A model generated the notes under the pieces. The model did not search any database. It was not told the DNA's origin and worked only from the letters and a program-made list of their open reading frames with translations. Source: Alphaproteobacteria bacterium UBA1908 (GTDB taxonomy: Bacteria > Pseudomonadota > Alphaproteobacteria > Caedimonadales > UBA1908). Taken from it: a DNA stretch of 50,597 bases. The position numbers and the translations under genes are program-made. This document shows, piece after piece, positions 1 through 7,713 of this stretch (within the stretch, counting starts at the first letter, position 1; every line of letters begins with the position of its first letter). The stretch is taken from the NCBI GenBank assembly GCA_002337525.1, contig DDGG01000022.1, positions 1 to 50,597 of the forward strand. Direction: 5' to 3'.

Positions 1-78
1 GCACTTTTCAAGATCTGCCAAAATGCTTTGATCATAGTCAAAATCAGGCCATTCTTCTTGTTGCCAATTCCATTTCAT
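1..78 (-). CDS. Fic-family protein, N-terminus only (DUF4172-like)
   Basis: Partial gene: only the first 26 codons lie in the window and the rest runs off the left edge. The ATG is at 76-78 on the minus strand with an AAAGG motif about ten bases upstream. The peptide begins MKWNWQQEEWPDFDYD, which resembles the DUF4172 domain found at the N-terminus of many Fic-domain proteins (typically M-x-W-x-W-Q-x-x-x-W-P-x-F). Fic proteins usually transfer AMP or another phosphate-containing group onto target-protein hydroxyls. The catalytic HxFx(D/E)GN(G/K) motif would lie outside the window, so activity cannot be judged. The family call rests on a short but distinctive stretch. Confidence 0.55.
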   Translation of the reverse strand, partial: MKWNWQQEEWPDFDYDQSILADLEKC

Positions 79-205
79 GAGTTATAGACCTTTCTTCAAT
101 AGCTCACTATATCATATAAATATGATTTATAAAAAGAGGGTCTATCGATCATTTTCAAACAATTTTGGATCTGTAAAGTCAAATGAGTTCTTGTACTATT
201 AAAAC

Positions 206-1225
206 TTATATTAATATAAAAAATTTAAGTGTCTCATATATTTTTTCTTTTAAATGAGATTTTGATTCAAGATACTCTAAATTCTCTATTCTTTCTTGTA
301 TCATAAAGGTTTGGGAATGAGCCTCATTTTTTATTTTTATGTAATTTACCAAAGTTATATTTCCTATTCCAAGATGATAAAGATCGCAAATATCTTTTAT
401 TTCTGAACTTGATAATTTTGATAAGGTTCTTTGCAAAAAAGAGAGATTTGGAAATTTTTTTAAGTCATTGAAAAGATTTTCTTTAGAGTAAAAATTCTTT
501 GGAGACGTAATATTATAATTTTTTAGTGTGTTATATATTTTGAATAATTTCTCAGTAGATATATAATTTGGATGTAATTTCCCTTCTGGAAGCTCTTTTT
601 TATAATATTGCTTTAATATGACGGCATCTAATTCAGGTATTTTGGTAAGTTCCTCAGGAGATTTTCTAGAGAGGTTATTATAGTTTTTAATATTTAATAT
701 GTATTGATTTGTATCCGTAATAAATTCATAAATTAACTCGAATTTATTACATAATTCTTTAATCTTAGTGATGTTTGTTTTAGATATCAGAAGATCAGCT
801 TTAATAGGGTCTATTAAAGCTATTTTTTCAATAGAGTTTATTCTGGAAGAAGAATATTTAAATAAAGTATGTGACGATTCTATTTTGGAAAATTTTTTAA
901 CAAGCTGGTCAATAAGTTCTATTTCTTCTTCGTGTATGCAGAATTTATATTTAGGTAACTCATTTTTAACTGTCTCCCAAATTTTCTGTATTTGATGAGA
1001 TAATTTACTATTTTTTTTTAAAGAATACTGAGCATATTTAACTATCAGTTCAGTAATGTGAAAAAGTATATATGTTAAAGGATATAAATCATAGTAGCCA
1101 TGATTTTTATTTTTTAGGTAGTGCTCTAATAAAATAGAGTATGTATCACAATATGCACTTAAATAGGTTTTTCGTGGGGATGTGTTATTTCTTGATTCTA
1201 TATAATTTGGGCCGGGAATACTCAT
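206..1225 (-). CDS. Hypothetical protein, AT-rich, 339 aa
   Basis: I do not recognise this protein. It is predicted soluble, rich in Lys, Asn, Ile and Leu, mostly helical in appearance, with no signal peptide or membrane segment. I chose the ATG at 1223-1225 because AGGAG lies about six bases upstream; a longer frame reaching 1291 lacks such a site and runs through the nuclease remnant at 1251-1418. The C-terminal third (from about residue 195) carries leucine-rich helices, some with a RING/HHH-like flavour, but I make no domain call. The coding region is much richer in AT than the housekeeping genes in this window, suggesting acquired DNA. It may have been cargo of the same accessory patch as the neighbouring nuclease fragment and the Fic gene. 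Confidence 0.6.
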   Translation of the reverse strand: MSIPGPNYIESRNNTSPRKTYLSAYCDTYSILLEHYLKNKNHGYYDLYPLTYILFHITELIVKYAQYSLKKNSKLSHQIQKIWETVKNELPKYKFCIHEEEIELIDQLVKKFSKIESSHTLFKYSSSRINSIEKIALIDPIKADLLISKTNITKIKELCNKFELIYEFITDTNQYILNIKNYNNLSRKSPEELTKIPELDAVILKQYYKKELPEGKLHPNYISTEKLFKIYNTLKNYNITSPKNFYSKENLFNDLKKFPNLSFLQRTLSKLSSSEIKDICDLYHLGIGNITLVNYIKIKNEAHSQTFMIQERIENLEYLESKSHLKEKIYETLKFFILI

Positions 1226-1250
1226 AGTTTCTCCTGTAAATTTTAATCCT

Positions 1251-1418
1251 CTATTTAAGAGTCTTTTTTTTAAGAAGTAAATTTTCTGCATTCCTTTTTT
1301 GAGCGGCCACTGTAAAATTGAACGACCCGGTTACAACAATTCTTTCATCTATAATTATGATCTTGTTATGCGAGATCGCGACAGGCATATCAATATAAAC
1401 AGAAATTTCTTCCTGAGT
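1251..1418 (-). pseudogene. Phospholipase D-like nuclease, C-terminal remnant
   Basis: Translating the minus strand gives VYIDMPVAISHNKIIIIDER followed by VVTGSFNFT and QKRNAENLL, ending at a TAG (1251-1253). This is the HxKx(4)D motif and the GSFNFT/RNAEN signature of the Nuc/endonuclease PLD-like family. An in-frame TAA at 1419-1421 cuts it off. The frame upstream of that stop stays open for at least 15 codons and looks coding (GDLSSDLEVF), but no start was found. Family members are about 150-180 residues, so only the C-terminal third is left. It lies just upstream of the 206-1225 gene on the same strand. Confidence 0.75.
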
Positions 1419-1606
1419 TTACTCAAAAAGTCTAAAAAAGACCTCAAGGTCGCTAGAAAGATCTCCAAGAAGAAATAAAACACTTCTTAAATAAAGTATG
1501 GGATCAAGTAATAAAAATAATGAAGAATATCAATATTTTGTCTTGATTGTTTCTCGTTTTTTCTTATACTAATAAAGATCTTAAACAACAATTCAAAGGA
1601 ACTCTT

Positions 1607-1828
1607 ATGGCTATCTTTATCCATGAAACTGATCTTGTTTCTCTCTGTAAATCTCATGACCAATTTCTCACAAGAGCTTATGAAGCTTTGCAGTATCAGG
1701 ATTTTGATCAGGCGCTTTATTTTCTGGAAGAAGCCCATGCGTTAGCCAGGAAGTTTTTACCAAGAGAAGATCTTCGTCGGCGGGAACTCTCCGGTTTTTA
1801 CGGCAAAGGATTTGATTATGTACACTGA
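1607..1828 (+). CDS. Hypothetical small protein, 73 aa
   Basis: I do not recognise the family. The ATG at 1607 has AAAGGA six bases upstream; a longer frame from 1547 has no comparable site. The protein is acidic to neutral and helical (LTRAYEALQYQDFDQALYFL resembles one TPR-like helix pair), with no signal peptide. Its end overlaps the start of the next gene (ATG at 1818) by eleven bases, an arrangement typical of translational coupling. Because that gene encodes a phage-type DUF3310 protein, this one may also be of phage or plasmid origin. Confidence 0.6.
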   Translation: MAIFIHETDLVSLCKSHDQFLTRAYEALQYQDFDQALYFLEEAHALARKFLPREDLRRRELSGFYGKGFDYVH

Positions 1829-2239
1829 GCTTATCAAAGAAGAATCCCCTATTGAAAGGCTCCATCATTATGTTGAGGATCGCCGCATTGAACCCTGTGA
1901 GGTGATGGAAGCGTGGGGACTTATTCATCACCATTACCTGGCGTGTGCTTTTAAATATCTCGCCAGAGCTGGTCGTAAAAAAATGCCGTGCTTGATCTCA
2001 ATAAAGCCCTTTGGTATTTAAGGCGCTTTGAAACCATAGAGGATCCTCGGATTTCTTTTTTGGAAGAGGGGAGTATGACACCGCACCTTCTTCTTTCTGA
2101 TTGGAGAATAGAGCCCCAAACCTGTAGGGCAAAAGCGTTTTTTGCTCTCTATCACTTTTTGCAAGGAAGAGAAGTTTCCACTCAAAAGCTTCAAGACATC
2201 ATCCAGCAAGAAATCACCCATCTTACAAAAACTCATTAA
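1818..2239 (+). pseudogene. DUF3310 (SaV-like) protein, frameshifted at an A7 tract
   Basis: The first frame reads HHHYLACAFKYLARAGRKK and is open from the ATG at 1818 (AAAGGA at 1805-1810) to 2021. The continuation LDLNKALWYLRRFE lies in the next frame and runs to a stop at 2237-2239. Together they make the DUF3310 pattern, in which a his-rich start and KYLxRAGxK precede a DLxKAxWYLxRE helix. The frames join at seven consecutive A residues (1977-1983); eight would restore one protein of about 140 residues. DUF3310 proteins are common in phages and plasmids and their role is poorly defined. It could be a decayed gene, be rescued by slippage on the A tract, or reflect a homopolymer sequencing error. 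Confidence 0.72.
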
Positions 2240-2484
2240 GGTTCTTTTTTAGAGAAGAAAGTTGATTTTTCTTTCTTAAAAAATCTTTTATTCTCAGAGG
2301 AAAACTTTGAGAGAAACCGACGTTTCTTGTAATCTCAAATATTCTTGAGTTTGTCACCTTAATCCGGCATTCTTGCCGCACTTGTTAAATTCTATCGGGA
2401 CGGAGTTTAATACTATCAAGGTTTGACAATACGGTACTTAGTCATGTATGTCAGGACTATAATTTATAATTACAGGGAAATAGT

Positions 2485-3393
2485 ATGTTCTATAAAAAAA
2501 TCCTCTCCTGCATTGTGACTCTTTTAGCTCTTGTCAATATTTTCCCGGAAGCATGGAGTTCCACTCCTTTAAGTAACTCTTCTAAACCTCGTGAATATAA
2601 GCATTGGCTGGGTGATGATTATGCTCGGAATGCTCTTCTTCAAGAGAGCTGGGCCGCAGGCTTCTTTTTCAATCGCTATACTTTCAAAGGAACTGAACGT
2701 ATTTTAGACATTGGATGTGGTGACGGAAAGATCACTTCAAAATTAGCAAGGTTTGCGCCTCAAGGTCATGTAACAGGCATTGATCAATCTTCCACAATGA
2801 TCCAAAAAGGATCTGCTTCATATTCCTCTATACCAAACCTATTATTTATTCAAAAATTAGCTCAAGATAAATCTTTTTATGAAAAACATAGAGGCACCTT
2901 TGATCTTGTTACTTCTTTTACAGCTCTTCATTGGGTCAAGGAACAAAAAGCTGTTTTGAAGGGAGTGTATACTGCGTTAAAACCACAGGGAAAAATTTAC
3001 TTCCGCCTTTGTTCGGACGGCGAGGATCCCGTTTATGAAATTGCGAATGACCTTGCTTTCCATAAGAACTATCAAAATAATTTTACCGAATTTGTTGATC
3101 CCTTAAATCGTTTTAGTGTCTCGGATTATAAAAGACTTCTTTATGATACGGGTTTTAATGTTATTTCTGTTATAGATGTTGAAGACCGGGATGAAATTAA
3201 TAACGTTGAGGATCTTGCAAAACAGATTAAAAGTTATTTACCTCACTATCATTTTTTACGGGATCATATTTCAACTGATGTTGCGGAAAACTTTGTTAAG
3301 GATATTGTTTCAGAGTATGAAAAAAGAATTCCAAAAGTTAATAATAAGATTATTTTAATCGATCATTATCTTGAAATTGTGGCTCAAAAGTAA
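2485..3393 (+). CDS. Exported SAM-dependent methyltransferase, class I
   Basis: The protein has 302 residues. It starts with a signal-peptide-like segment (KK, then a hydrophobic stretch at about residues 6-22, ending near WSST) and then a class I methyltransferase fold. Motif I is ILDIGCGDGK at residues 73-82; VTGIDQSSTMI follows as the acidic strand-2 motif and FDLVTSFTALHWV as the motif IV region. The arrangement resembles trans-aconitate methyltransferase-like and other small-molecule methyltransferases; the substrate is unknown. The mature part is clearly paralogous to the protein encoded at 5305-6111, which lacks the leader. Export of a SAM-dependent enzyme is odd because SAM is not expected in the periplasm, so an extracellular or host target, or a membrane-anchored form facing the cytoplasm, is possible. 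Confidence 0.85.
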   Translation: MFYKKILSCIVTLLALVNIFPEAWSSTPLSNSSKPREYKHWLGDDYARNALLQESWAAGFFFNRYTFKGTERILDIGCGDGKITSKLARFAPQGHVTGIDQSSTMIQKGSASYSSIPNLLFIQKLAQDKSFYEKHRGTFDLVTSFTALHWVKEQKAVLKGVYTALKPQGKIYFRLCSDGEDPVYEIANDLAFHKNYQNNFTEFVDPLNRFSVSDYKRLLYDTGFNVISVIDVEDRDEINNVEDLAKQIKSYLPHYHFLRDHISTDVAENFVKDIVSEYEKRIPKVNNKIILIDHYLEIVAQK

Positions 3394-3613
3394 GTTTGGC
3401 TTTTGTCGGGGATTCTTTTTGCAGAATGTATCTTTGTTATTCAATAAAAACTTCCCCGTCTTTTCTTCAGAAGGACGATCTCTTGGTAATATTAAGTTTT
3501 TTCTTGTGATTTTAACTCCTCTTTAGATTTATTTTCTTATTATGTACACTACTTTAGATGAATATAACCTATATAAAGTTTTTAGAGTTATTCTCATTTT
3601 GGAATTCTTTTAG

Positions 3614-3647
3614 CCCCTGTTTCCTATGACATGAGAAGGGGTTTTTT
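3614..3647 (+). terminator. Possible rho-independent terminator
   Basis: CCCC(T) at 3614-3618 can pair with AGGGG ending at 3641, and six T residues follow immediately. The stem is only four to five base pairs with a long loop, so this is a weak candidate. Its position would end transcription from the upstream methyltransferase before the small exported gene at 3681. Confidence 0.35.
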
Positions 3648-3680
3648 ATAGACAAACATCACTTAATAAGGAGTACTTTT

Positions 3681-3926
3681 ATGAAAAAAACAATTATTAT
3701 GAGCCTGTTTTTTTTCTCTATTGCCTCTTTTTCGTCATTAAAAGCCGGTCCTGGAAATCCTAGTGTAGATCTTGATAAAGAACGACATGAGGAAATTCTA
3801 AAGGTTTTGTTAGAGATTAGAGATCTTCTTCAAGAAAATAAAAACCTGGTGACGAAAAGTCATGTTTCTGATTCTGTCTTCGCTAAAGAGAAAAATCGTT
3901 TTGAAGGGAATCCTTCAAAAGAATAA
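3681..3926 (+). CDS. Small exported protein, 81 aa
   Basis: The ATG is preceded by AAGGAG at a good distance. Residues 1-22 form a clear Sec signal peptide (MKKTIIMSLFFFSIASFSSL, then KA), with predicted cleavage after KAG or KA. The mature part is about 58 residues, charged, with an amphipathic helix (EEILKVLLEIRDLLQENKNL) that could form a short coiled coil. No cysteines remain in the mature form. I recognise no family. It sits between the exported methyltransferase and the ion-channel homologue. Confidence 0.7.
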   Translation: MKKTIIMSLFFFSIASFSSLKAGPGNPSVDLDKERHEEILKVLLEIRDLLQENKNLVTKSHVSDSVFAKEKNRFEGNPSKE

Positions 3927-3955
3927 AGTAGTGGAAGCTTTTTCCTCAAAAATTT

Positions 3956-5140
3956 TTAGTGTGTTTTCTTTTTGATAATATTTTTGATTTCATCTGTCAG
4001 GATAGGTTTTTTAAAATCATCGTAACAAACAAGCTTAATATCATCAAATACATGTATGTATTCGTAGTAAGCTATTGAGATAAAAACAATGTTTATAACA
4101 AGATAAATGCAAAGTGAAGAAGCGAGATATATTTCTCTAAATTTTTTTGTCAGCATAAATGACAACCTATCAAAAAAATCAGGCGCGAGCATTACAAATG
4201 TTGTGACAACAATAAATAGAAAGGTGTAGTACTCTATAGTACTATAAAGAGAGATTCCAGTAGAGGGTGGAAGGGTTGCAGAGACGATAAATCGGCTAAC
4301 TATGATGCTTGCAATAGAAATAGCTATTAAATTCACTTTTGATTCAGTATTTTTTCGTCGAACAATAATTGCCATACTTGTAAAAAATATAGAAAGATAG
4401 AGTATTGTAAAATATTTAATAAATTCTGGAAACCATTCACGCTTGACATAAATTGTAGGGATAACTCTTGAAAAATTATCATAACTCGCTTCTGGGTTTC
4501 CAAAGTTTGTTGGGTAAGTTTTGAAAACATGATGAAGGTCAAATTTTTCCACGTACCACCCACTTAATGATTCTTTGAGATTCTCTGTATCTAGAACGCT
4601 ATCTTCACAATCTGGTATATATTGAATTGTATCACCACCATACCCGGAAACTTCTATGCGTATTTCGAGCTTATCTGCATCAAAAGGATAGTTACTAAGT
4701 TGCCAATTTTTGGAAATAGTGGCCTCTACTTTAGCAATAGATAAAATTCTTCCGTCAGAGAGAGGAATATGATCATCATTAAAAAAATGAAAACTTTTGC
4801 TATTTTTAATTTCAAAGAGTTCAAGGGGATTTTCAAATTTGTTAGAGTGGAGGAACCATATCCAAAAAATAGCTTTAAACTCTTGGTCAGCATGTTTAAT
4901 ATCGTGAATATTGGAAATAAACACCCCAGTTTTGAATGTTTCTGGCGTTGTCTTCTTTATTTTATCTAAATTATCATAGGTTATAGAGGTTTTTGAAACT
5001 TCATCGTTTGTACGTTTTATAATTCGGGATTGACTTCTTGATGACTCTTTCGCAATAAGAAGAGAGGGACTATTTAAAAGCAGAGTTATTACAAATAGCT
5101 TTAAGGTTAGAAGAAGGGTCTTGAGGTTGATTTTTTTCAT
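3956..5140 (-). CDS. Pentameric ligand-gated ion channel homologue (Cys-loop receptor family)
   Basis: The 394-residue protein has the layout of bacterial pLGICs such as GLIC and ELIC: a signal peptide (residues 1-32), an extracellular beta-rich domain, and four membrane segments at about 237-260 (M1), 268-290 (M2), 302-319 (M3) and 341-361 (M4). The family motif appears as NYPFDADKLEIRIE at 150-163, and VKREWFPEF leads into M1. M2 ends in ATLPPSTG before M3 (IEYYTFLFIVV). There is no disulfide Cys loop, as expected for prokaryotic members. I chose the ATG at 5138-5140 (AAAGGG seven bases upstream) over one at 5221. Bacterial members are ion channels gated by protons or small amines; the ligand here cannot be read. 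It is divergently oriented to the second methyltransferase. M2 lacks the GLIC-like acidic residue at its inner end in any obvious form, so ion selectivity is uncertain. Confidence 0.8.
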   Translation of the reverse strand: MKKINLKTLLLTLKLFVITLLLNSPSLLIAKESSRSQSRIIKRTNDEVSKTSITYDNLDKIKKTTPETFKTGVFISNIHDIKHADQEFKAIFWIWFLHSNKFENPLELFEIKNSKSFHFFNDDHIPLSDGRILSIAKVEATISKNWQLSNYPFDADKLEIRIEVSGYGGDTIQYIPDCEDSVLDTENLKESLSGWYVEKFDLHHVFKTYPTNFGNPEASYDNFSRVIPTIYVKREWFPEFIKYFTILYLSIFFTSMAIIVRRKNTESKVNLIAISIASIIVSRFIVSATLPPSTGISLYSTIEYYTFLFIVVTTFVMLAPDFFDRLSFMLTKKFREIYLASSLCIYLVINIVFISIAYYEYIHVFDDIKLVCYDDFKKPILTDEIKNIIKKKTH

Positions 5141-5304
5141 AAATAATGCCCTTTGAGACATTTTTAAAAGAAAAAAAGAGAACAAAGTTCTTAAGAATGA
5201 AAATAGTTTTATTTCTCTCATAGAGCCTTAACCGTCTTTTGTTATTGCAATTATTCTACTTTTAAAAGAATTAACAATCAATAAAATCAGGATATAAAAT
5301 AATA

Positions 5305-6111
5305 ATGAATCGATATGAACATTGGTCCGGGGATGACTACACACAAAACGCACTTCTTCAGGAAGGGTGGGCGAATCGCTTCTTTTTTAATCAATATATT
5401 TTTAAGGGAACTGAAAATATTCTAGATATTGGGTGCGGTGATGGAAAAATCACCTCAAAGCTTTCCAAACAGGTTCCAAAAGGCTTTGTTACAGGTATTG
5501 ATCAATCTTCAACAATGATACATCAAGGCAGTACCTGCTATAGAAATCACGAAAATTTGAAATTCTTCTGTGTTCCAGCTCAAGATAAATCTTTTTATGA
5601 AGTCCATGAAGCTTCTTTTGACCTTGTTATCTCTTTTACAGCATTGCATTGGGTTAAAGAGCAGGAAGATGTTTTAAAAGGCGTTTATAAGGCTTTAAAA
5701 CCTGGTGGAAAACTTTACTTCCGTCTGTGTTCTGATGGAGAAGATCCTATCTACGAGATTGCTAATGAATTTGTTTTGCATAAAGAATATCAAGTAGCTT
5801 TTAAAGATTTTGTGGATCCTTTATACAGATTTAGCGTAAGTGATTATAAAACTCTTCTTGAAAACACAGGATTTGAGATTATTTCTGTTGTAGATGTTGA
5901 AGATCGTGATGAGATCGAGAATTTAGCAACACTTGGAAAGCAAGTTAAAAGTCACTTACCTCATTATCATTTTTTACGGGATCATATTTCTCTGGAGAAG
6001 GCAGAATCTTTTATAGAAGACCTTCTTTCAGAGTACATAAAAAGAGTCCCAATGGGCAATTCTAAACTTATTTTAATAGACCATTATCTTGAAATCATTG
6101 CTAAAAAATAA
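5305..6111 (+). CDS. SAM-dependent methyltransferase, cytoplasmic paralogue
   Basis: The 268-residue protein aligns along its whole length with the mature part of the protein at 2485-3393, including HW-GDDY, the ALLQE-W segment, motif I (ILDIGCGDGK at 39-48), VTGIDQSSTMI, SFTALHWVKEQ and the near-identical LPHYHFLRDHIS block near the C-terminus. It starts at MNRYEHW with no signal peptide. An AGGA motif lies about 13 bases upstream of the ATG, rather distant. The pair arose by duplication, with one copy gaining or losing a leader. The substrate is unknown; similarity is to trans-aconitate-type and other small-molecule methyltransferases. Confidence 0.85.
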   Translation: MNRYEHWSGDDYTQNALLQEGWANRFFFNQYIFKGTENILDIGCGDGKITSKLSKQVPKGFVTGIDQSSTMIHQGSTCYRNHENLKFFCVPAQDKSFYEVHEASFDLVISFTALHWVKEQEDVLKGVYKALKPGGKLYFRLCSDGEDPIYEIANEFVLHKEYQVAFKDFVDPLYRFSVSDYKTLLENTGFEIISVVDVEDRDEIENLATLGKQVKSHLPHYHFLRDHISLEKAESFIEDLLSEYIKRVPMGNSKLILIDHYLEIIAKK

Positions 6112-6126
6112 ACAAAAAGAAAAAAA

Positions 6127-6157
6127 TTGCATTTTGTCCATATAGGTAATATATAAT
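6127..6157 (+). promoter_or_regulatory. Candidate sigma-70 promoter for ALAS
   Basis: TTGCAT at 6127-6132 and TATATA at 6150-6155 are separated by 17 bases (or TATAAT at 6152-6157 by 19). Transcription would begin about 35 bases before the ALAS start. Confidence 0.45.
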
Positions 6158-6203
6158 CTATATAATTACATAATAAACTTATATTTACGGGGTGGGTAAA
6201 GAT

Positions 6204-7412
6204 ATGGATTATTCAAGCTATTTTATCTCAAGGCTCAATGATTATAAAAAAAATGGCAATTACCGTTATCTTCTTCACCTGGAAAAGTTTGTAGGGGAGT
6301 TACCCTATGCTTTTCAACATACAGGCCAGGGCACAGAAAAAATTCTTATTTGGTGTAATAATGACTATTGTGGAATGTCTCAACACCCAGATGTTTTAAA
6401 AGCCATGAGAGATTCTATCAAGTTGCATGGAGCAGGTTCAGGAGGCTCAAGAAGTATATCCGGTACAGACATTAGTCACATTAAACTTGAAAGACTTTTG
6501 GCCAAACTCCACCATAAACCGTCGGCTCTTTTGTTTTCAACGGGATATATTGCAAACGAAGCTGTTATTTCAACCCTCGGAAGTCAGTTAGGGTTCACTT
6601 TTTTCTCGGACCAGGAAAACCATGCGTCTATTATTCAAGGGATTACCAAAAGTAAACAAGAAAAGTATATTTTTAATCATTGTGACGTTGATCATTTAGA
6701 GTTTTGTCTTAAAAAATGTGACATTAACAAGCCCAAGATTATAGTATTTGAATCCATTTATTCCATGAGTGGCCAGGTAGCACCTCTCAAAGAGATTTGT
6801 GCTTTAGCCAAAAAGTATAAGGCGTTAACTTATCTGGATGAAGTTCATGCTGTGGGTGCCTACGGACCAACAGGAGCCGGGATTGCTGAAGAATTGGGAG
6901 TTTCTGGTGAGATTGATATTATCCAATCAGGATTTGGCAAGACTGTCGGTGTGATGGGTGGCTATATAGCGGGTTCAGAAGAACTTGTCGATTTTGTACG
7001 TACTTTTGCGCCTGGTTTTATTTTTACAACTTCTATGCTTCCCTGTATGGCAGAAGGGTCATATGCAAGTCTCACTCATATGATGACATCTTCGCGGGAA
7101 CGTGATGTCCTTCACAAAAATGTTCGTTATTTAAAAGCAAAACTTCAGGAAGAACATATTTCTTTTTTAGACGGCGGCGGCCATATTATTCCTGTTGTGG
7201 TGGGGAATGCGATAAAGTGTAAACAACTGACCGATTACCTTCTTCAAGAGCATAAAATTTATATTCAACCAATTGTTTATCCAACAGTTCCTGTCGGACA
7301 AGAAAGAATTAGATTAACCCCGACCTGTAACCATACGTTTGAAATGATTGAGGATCTTGTAGGAGCTCTTAAATCTTTTTGGGTTGATAATTCTGTGCCT
7401 CTTGCCGCTTAG
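6204..7412 (+). CDS. hemA: 5-aminolevulinate synthase
   Basis: This PLP enzyme condenses glycine and succinyl-CoA to 5-aminolevulinate, the first step of heme synthesis by the C4 pathway that marks alphaproteobacteria. The 402-residue protein matches the family along its length: WCNNDYCGMSQHP, GAGSGGSRSISGT, the PLP-stacking His in NHASII (about residue 140), LDEVHAVGAYGPTGAG (Asp 212, His 215) and the PLP lysine in SGFGKTVGVMGGYIAGS (Lys 246). The usual text here is GTLGKAFG, so the lysine loop is slightly divergent. I chose the ATG at 6204 with the G-rich stretch at 6189-6196 as ribosome site; a GTG at 6192 is possible. Its stop overlaps the convergent WGR gene by four bases. Confidence 0.95.
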   Translation: MDYSSYFISRLNDYKKNGNYRYLLHLEKFVGELPYAFQHTGQGTEKILIWCNNDYCGMSQHPDVLKAMRDSIKLHGAGSGGSRSISGTDISHIKLERLLAKLHHKPSALLFSTGYIANEAVISTLGSQLGFTFFSDQENHASIIQGITKSKQEKYIFNHCDVDHLEFCLKKCDINKPKIIVFESIYSMSGQVAPLKEICALAKKYKALTYLDEVHAVGAYGPTGAGIAEELGVSGEIDIIQSGFGKTVGVMGGYIAGSEELVDFVRTFAPGFIFTTSMLPCMAEGSYASLTHMMTSSRERDVLHKNVRYLKAKLQEEHISFLDGGGHIIPVVVGNAIKCKQLTDYLLQEHKIYIQPIVYPTVPVGQERIRLTPTCNHTFEMIEDLVGALKSFWVDNSVPLAA

Positions 7413-7677
7413 GAGAGCGTTGTAGAGTGTTCTTTCATGACATAGTTAACCCCAATTCTTTTTTGGGCTGAGGCCCGTTTTTTAAGAGAGGCCTCAATAT
7501 GTTTTTGAGCTTCTTCGAGAGTGTTATAGTGCCAGCTTTTAAGCTGGCCTTTGGTGCCTTGCCGCCCATAATTTGCGGTGACGGACCAGTGCCCAAAAAG
7601 ATCTTTCCCGGCGCATAATTTATAAAACCGGAACACGTTTTTTCTGGATTTGTTGCTCTCAAATCATAGGAAATCAT
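7409..7677 (-). pseudogene. WGR-domain protein, frameshifted near the start
   Basis: The downstream frame contains FRFYKLCAGKDLFGHWSVTA followed by YGRQGTKGQ, a WGR domain, which in other proteins binds DNA ends or nucleic acid (PARPs, MolR-type proteins). The natural start MISYDLRATNPEK (from 7677) is in another frame. The two join at six A residues (complement of T at 7638-7643), and one extra A would give an intact protein of about 89 residues. As it stands, only the frame from 7636 could be read, with a poor start. It follows the traD remnant in the same orientation and is probably cargo of the decayed conjugative element. Confidence 0.7.
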
Positions 7678-7713
7678 ATTCTTTTGCCCCTTTTAGAAGC
7701 CCCTTTAATGTCT

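Noticed and set aside
2423..2463. TTGACA and TATAAT upstream of the exported methyltransferase
   Set aside because: The two boxes are 29 bases apart, far from the 16-18 needed; neither has a good partner at correct spacing.
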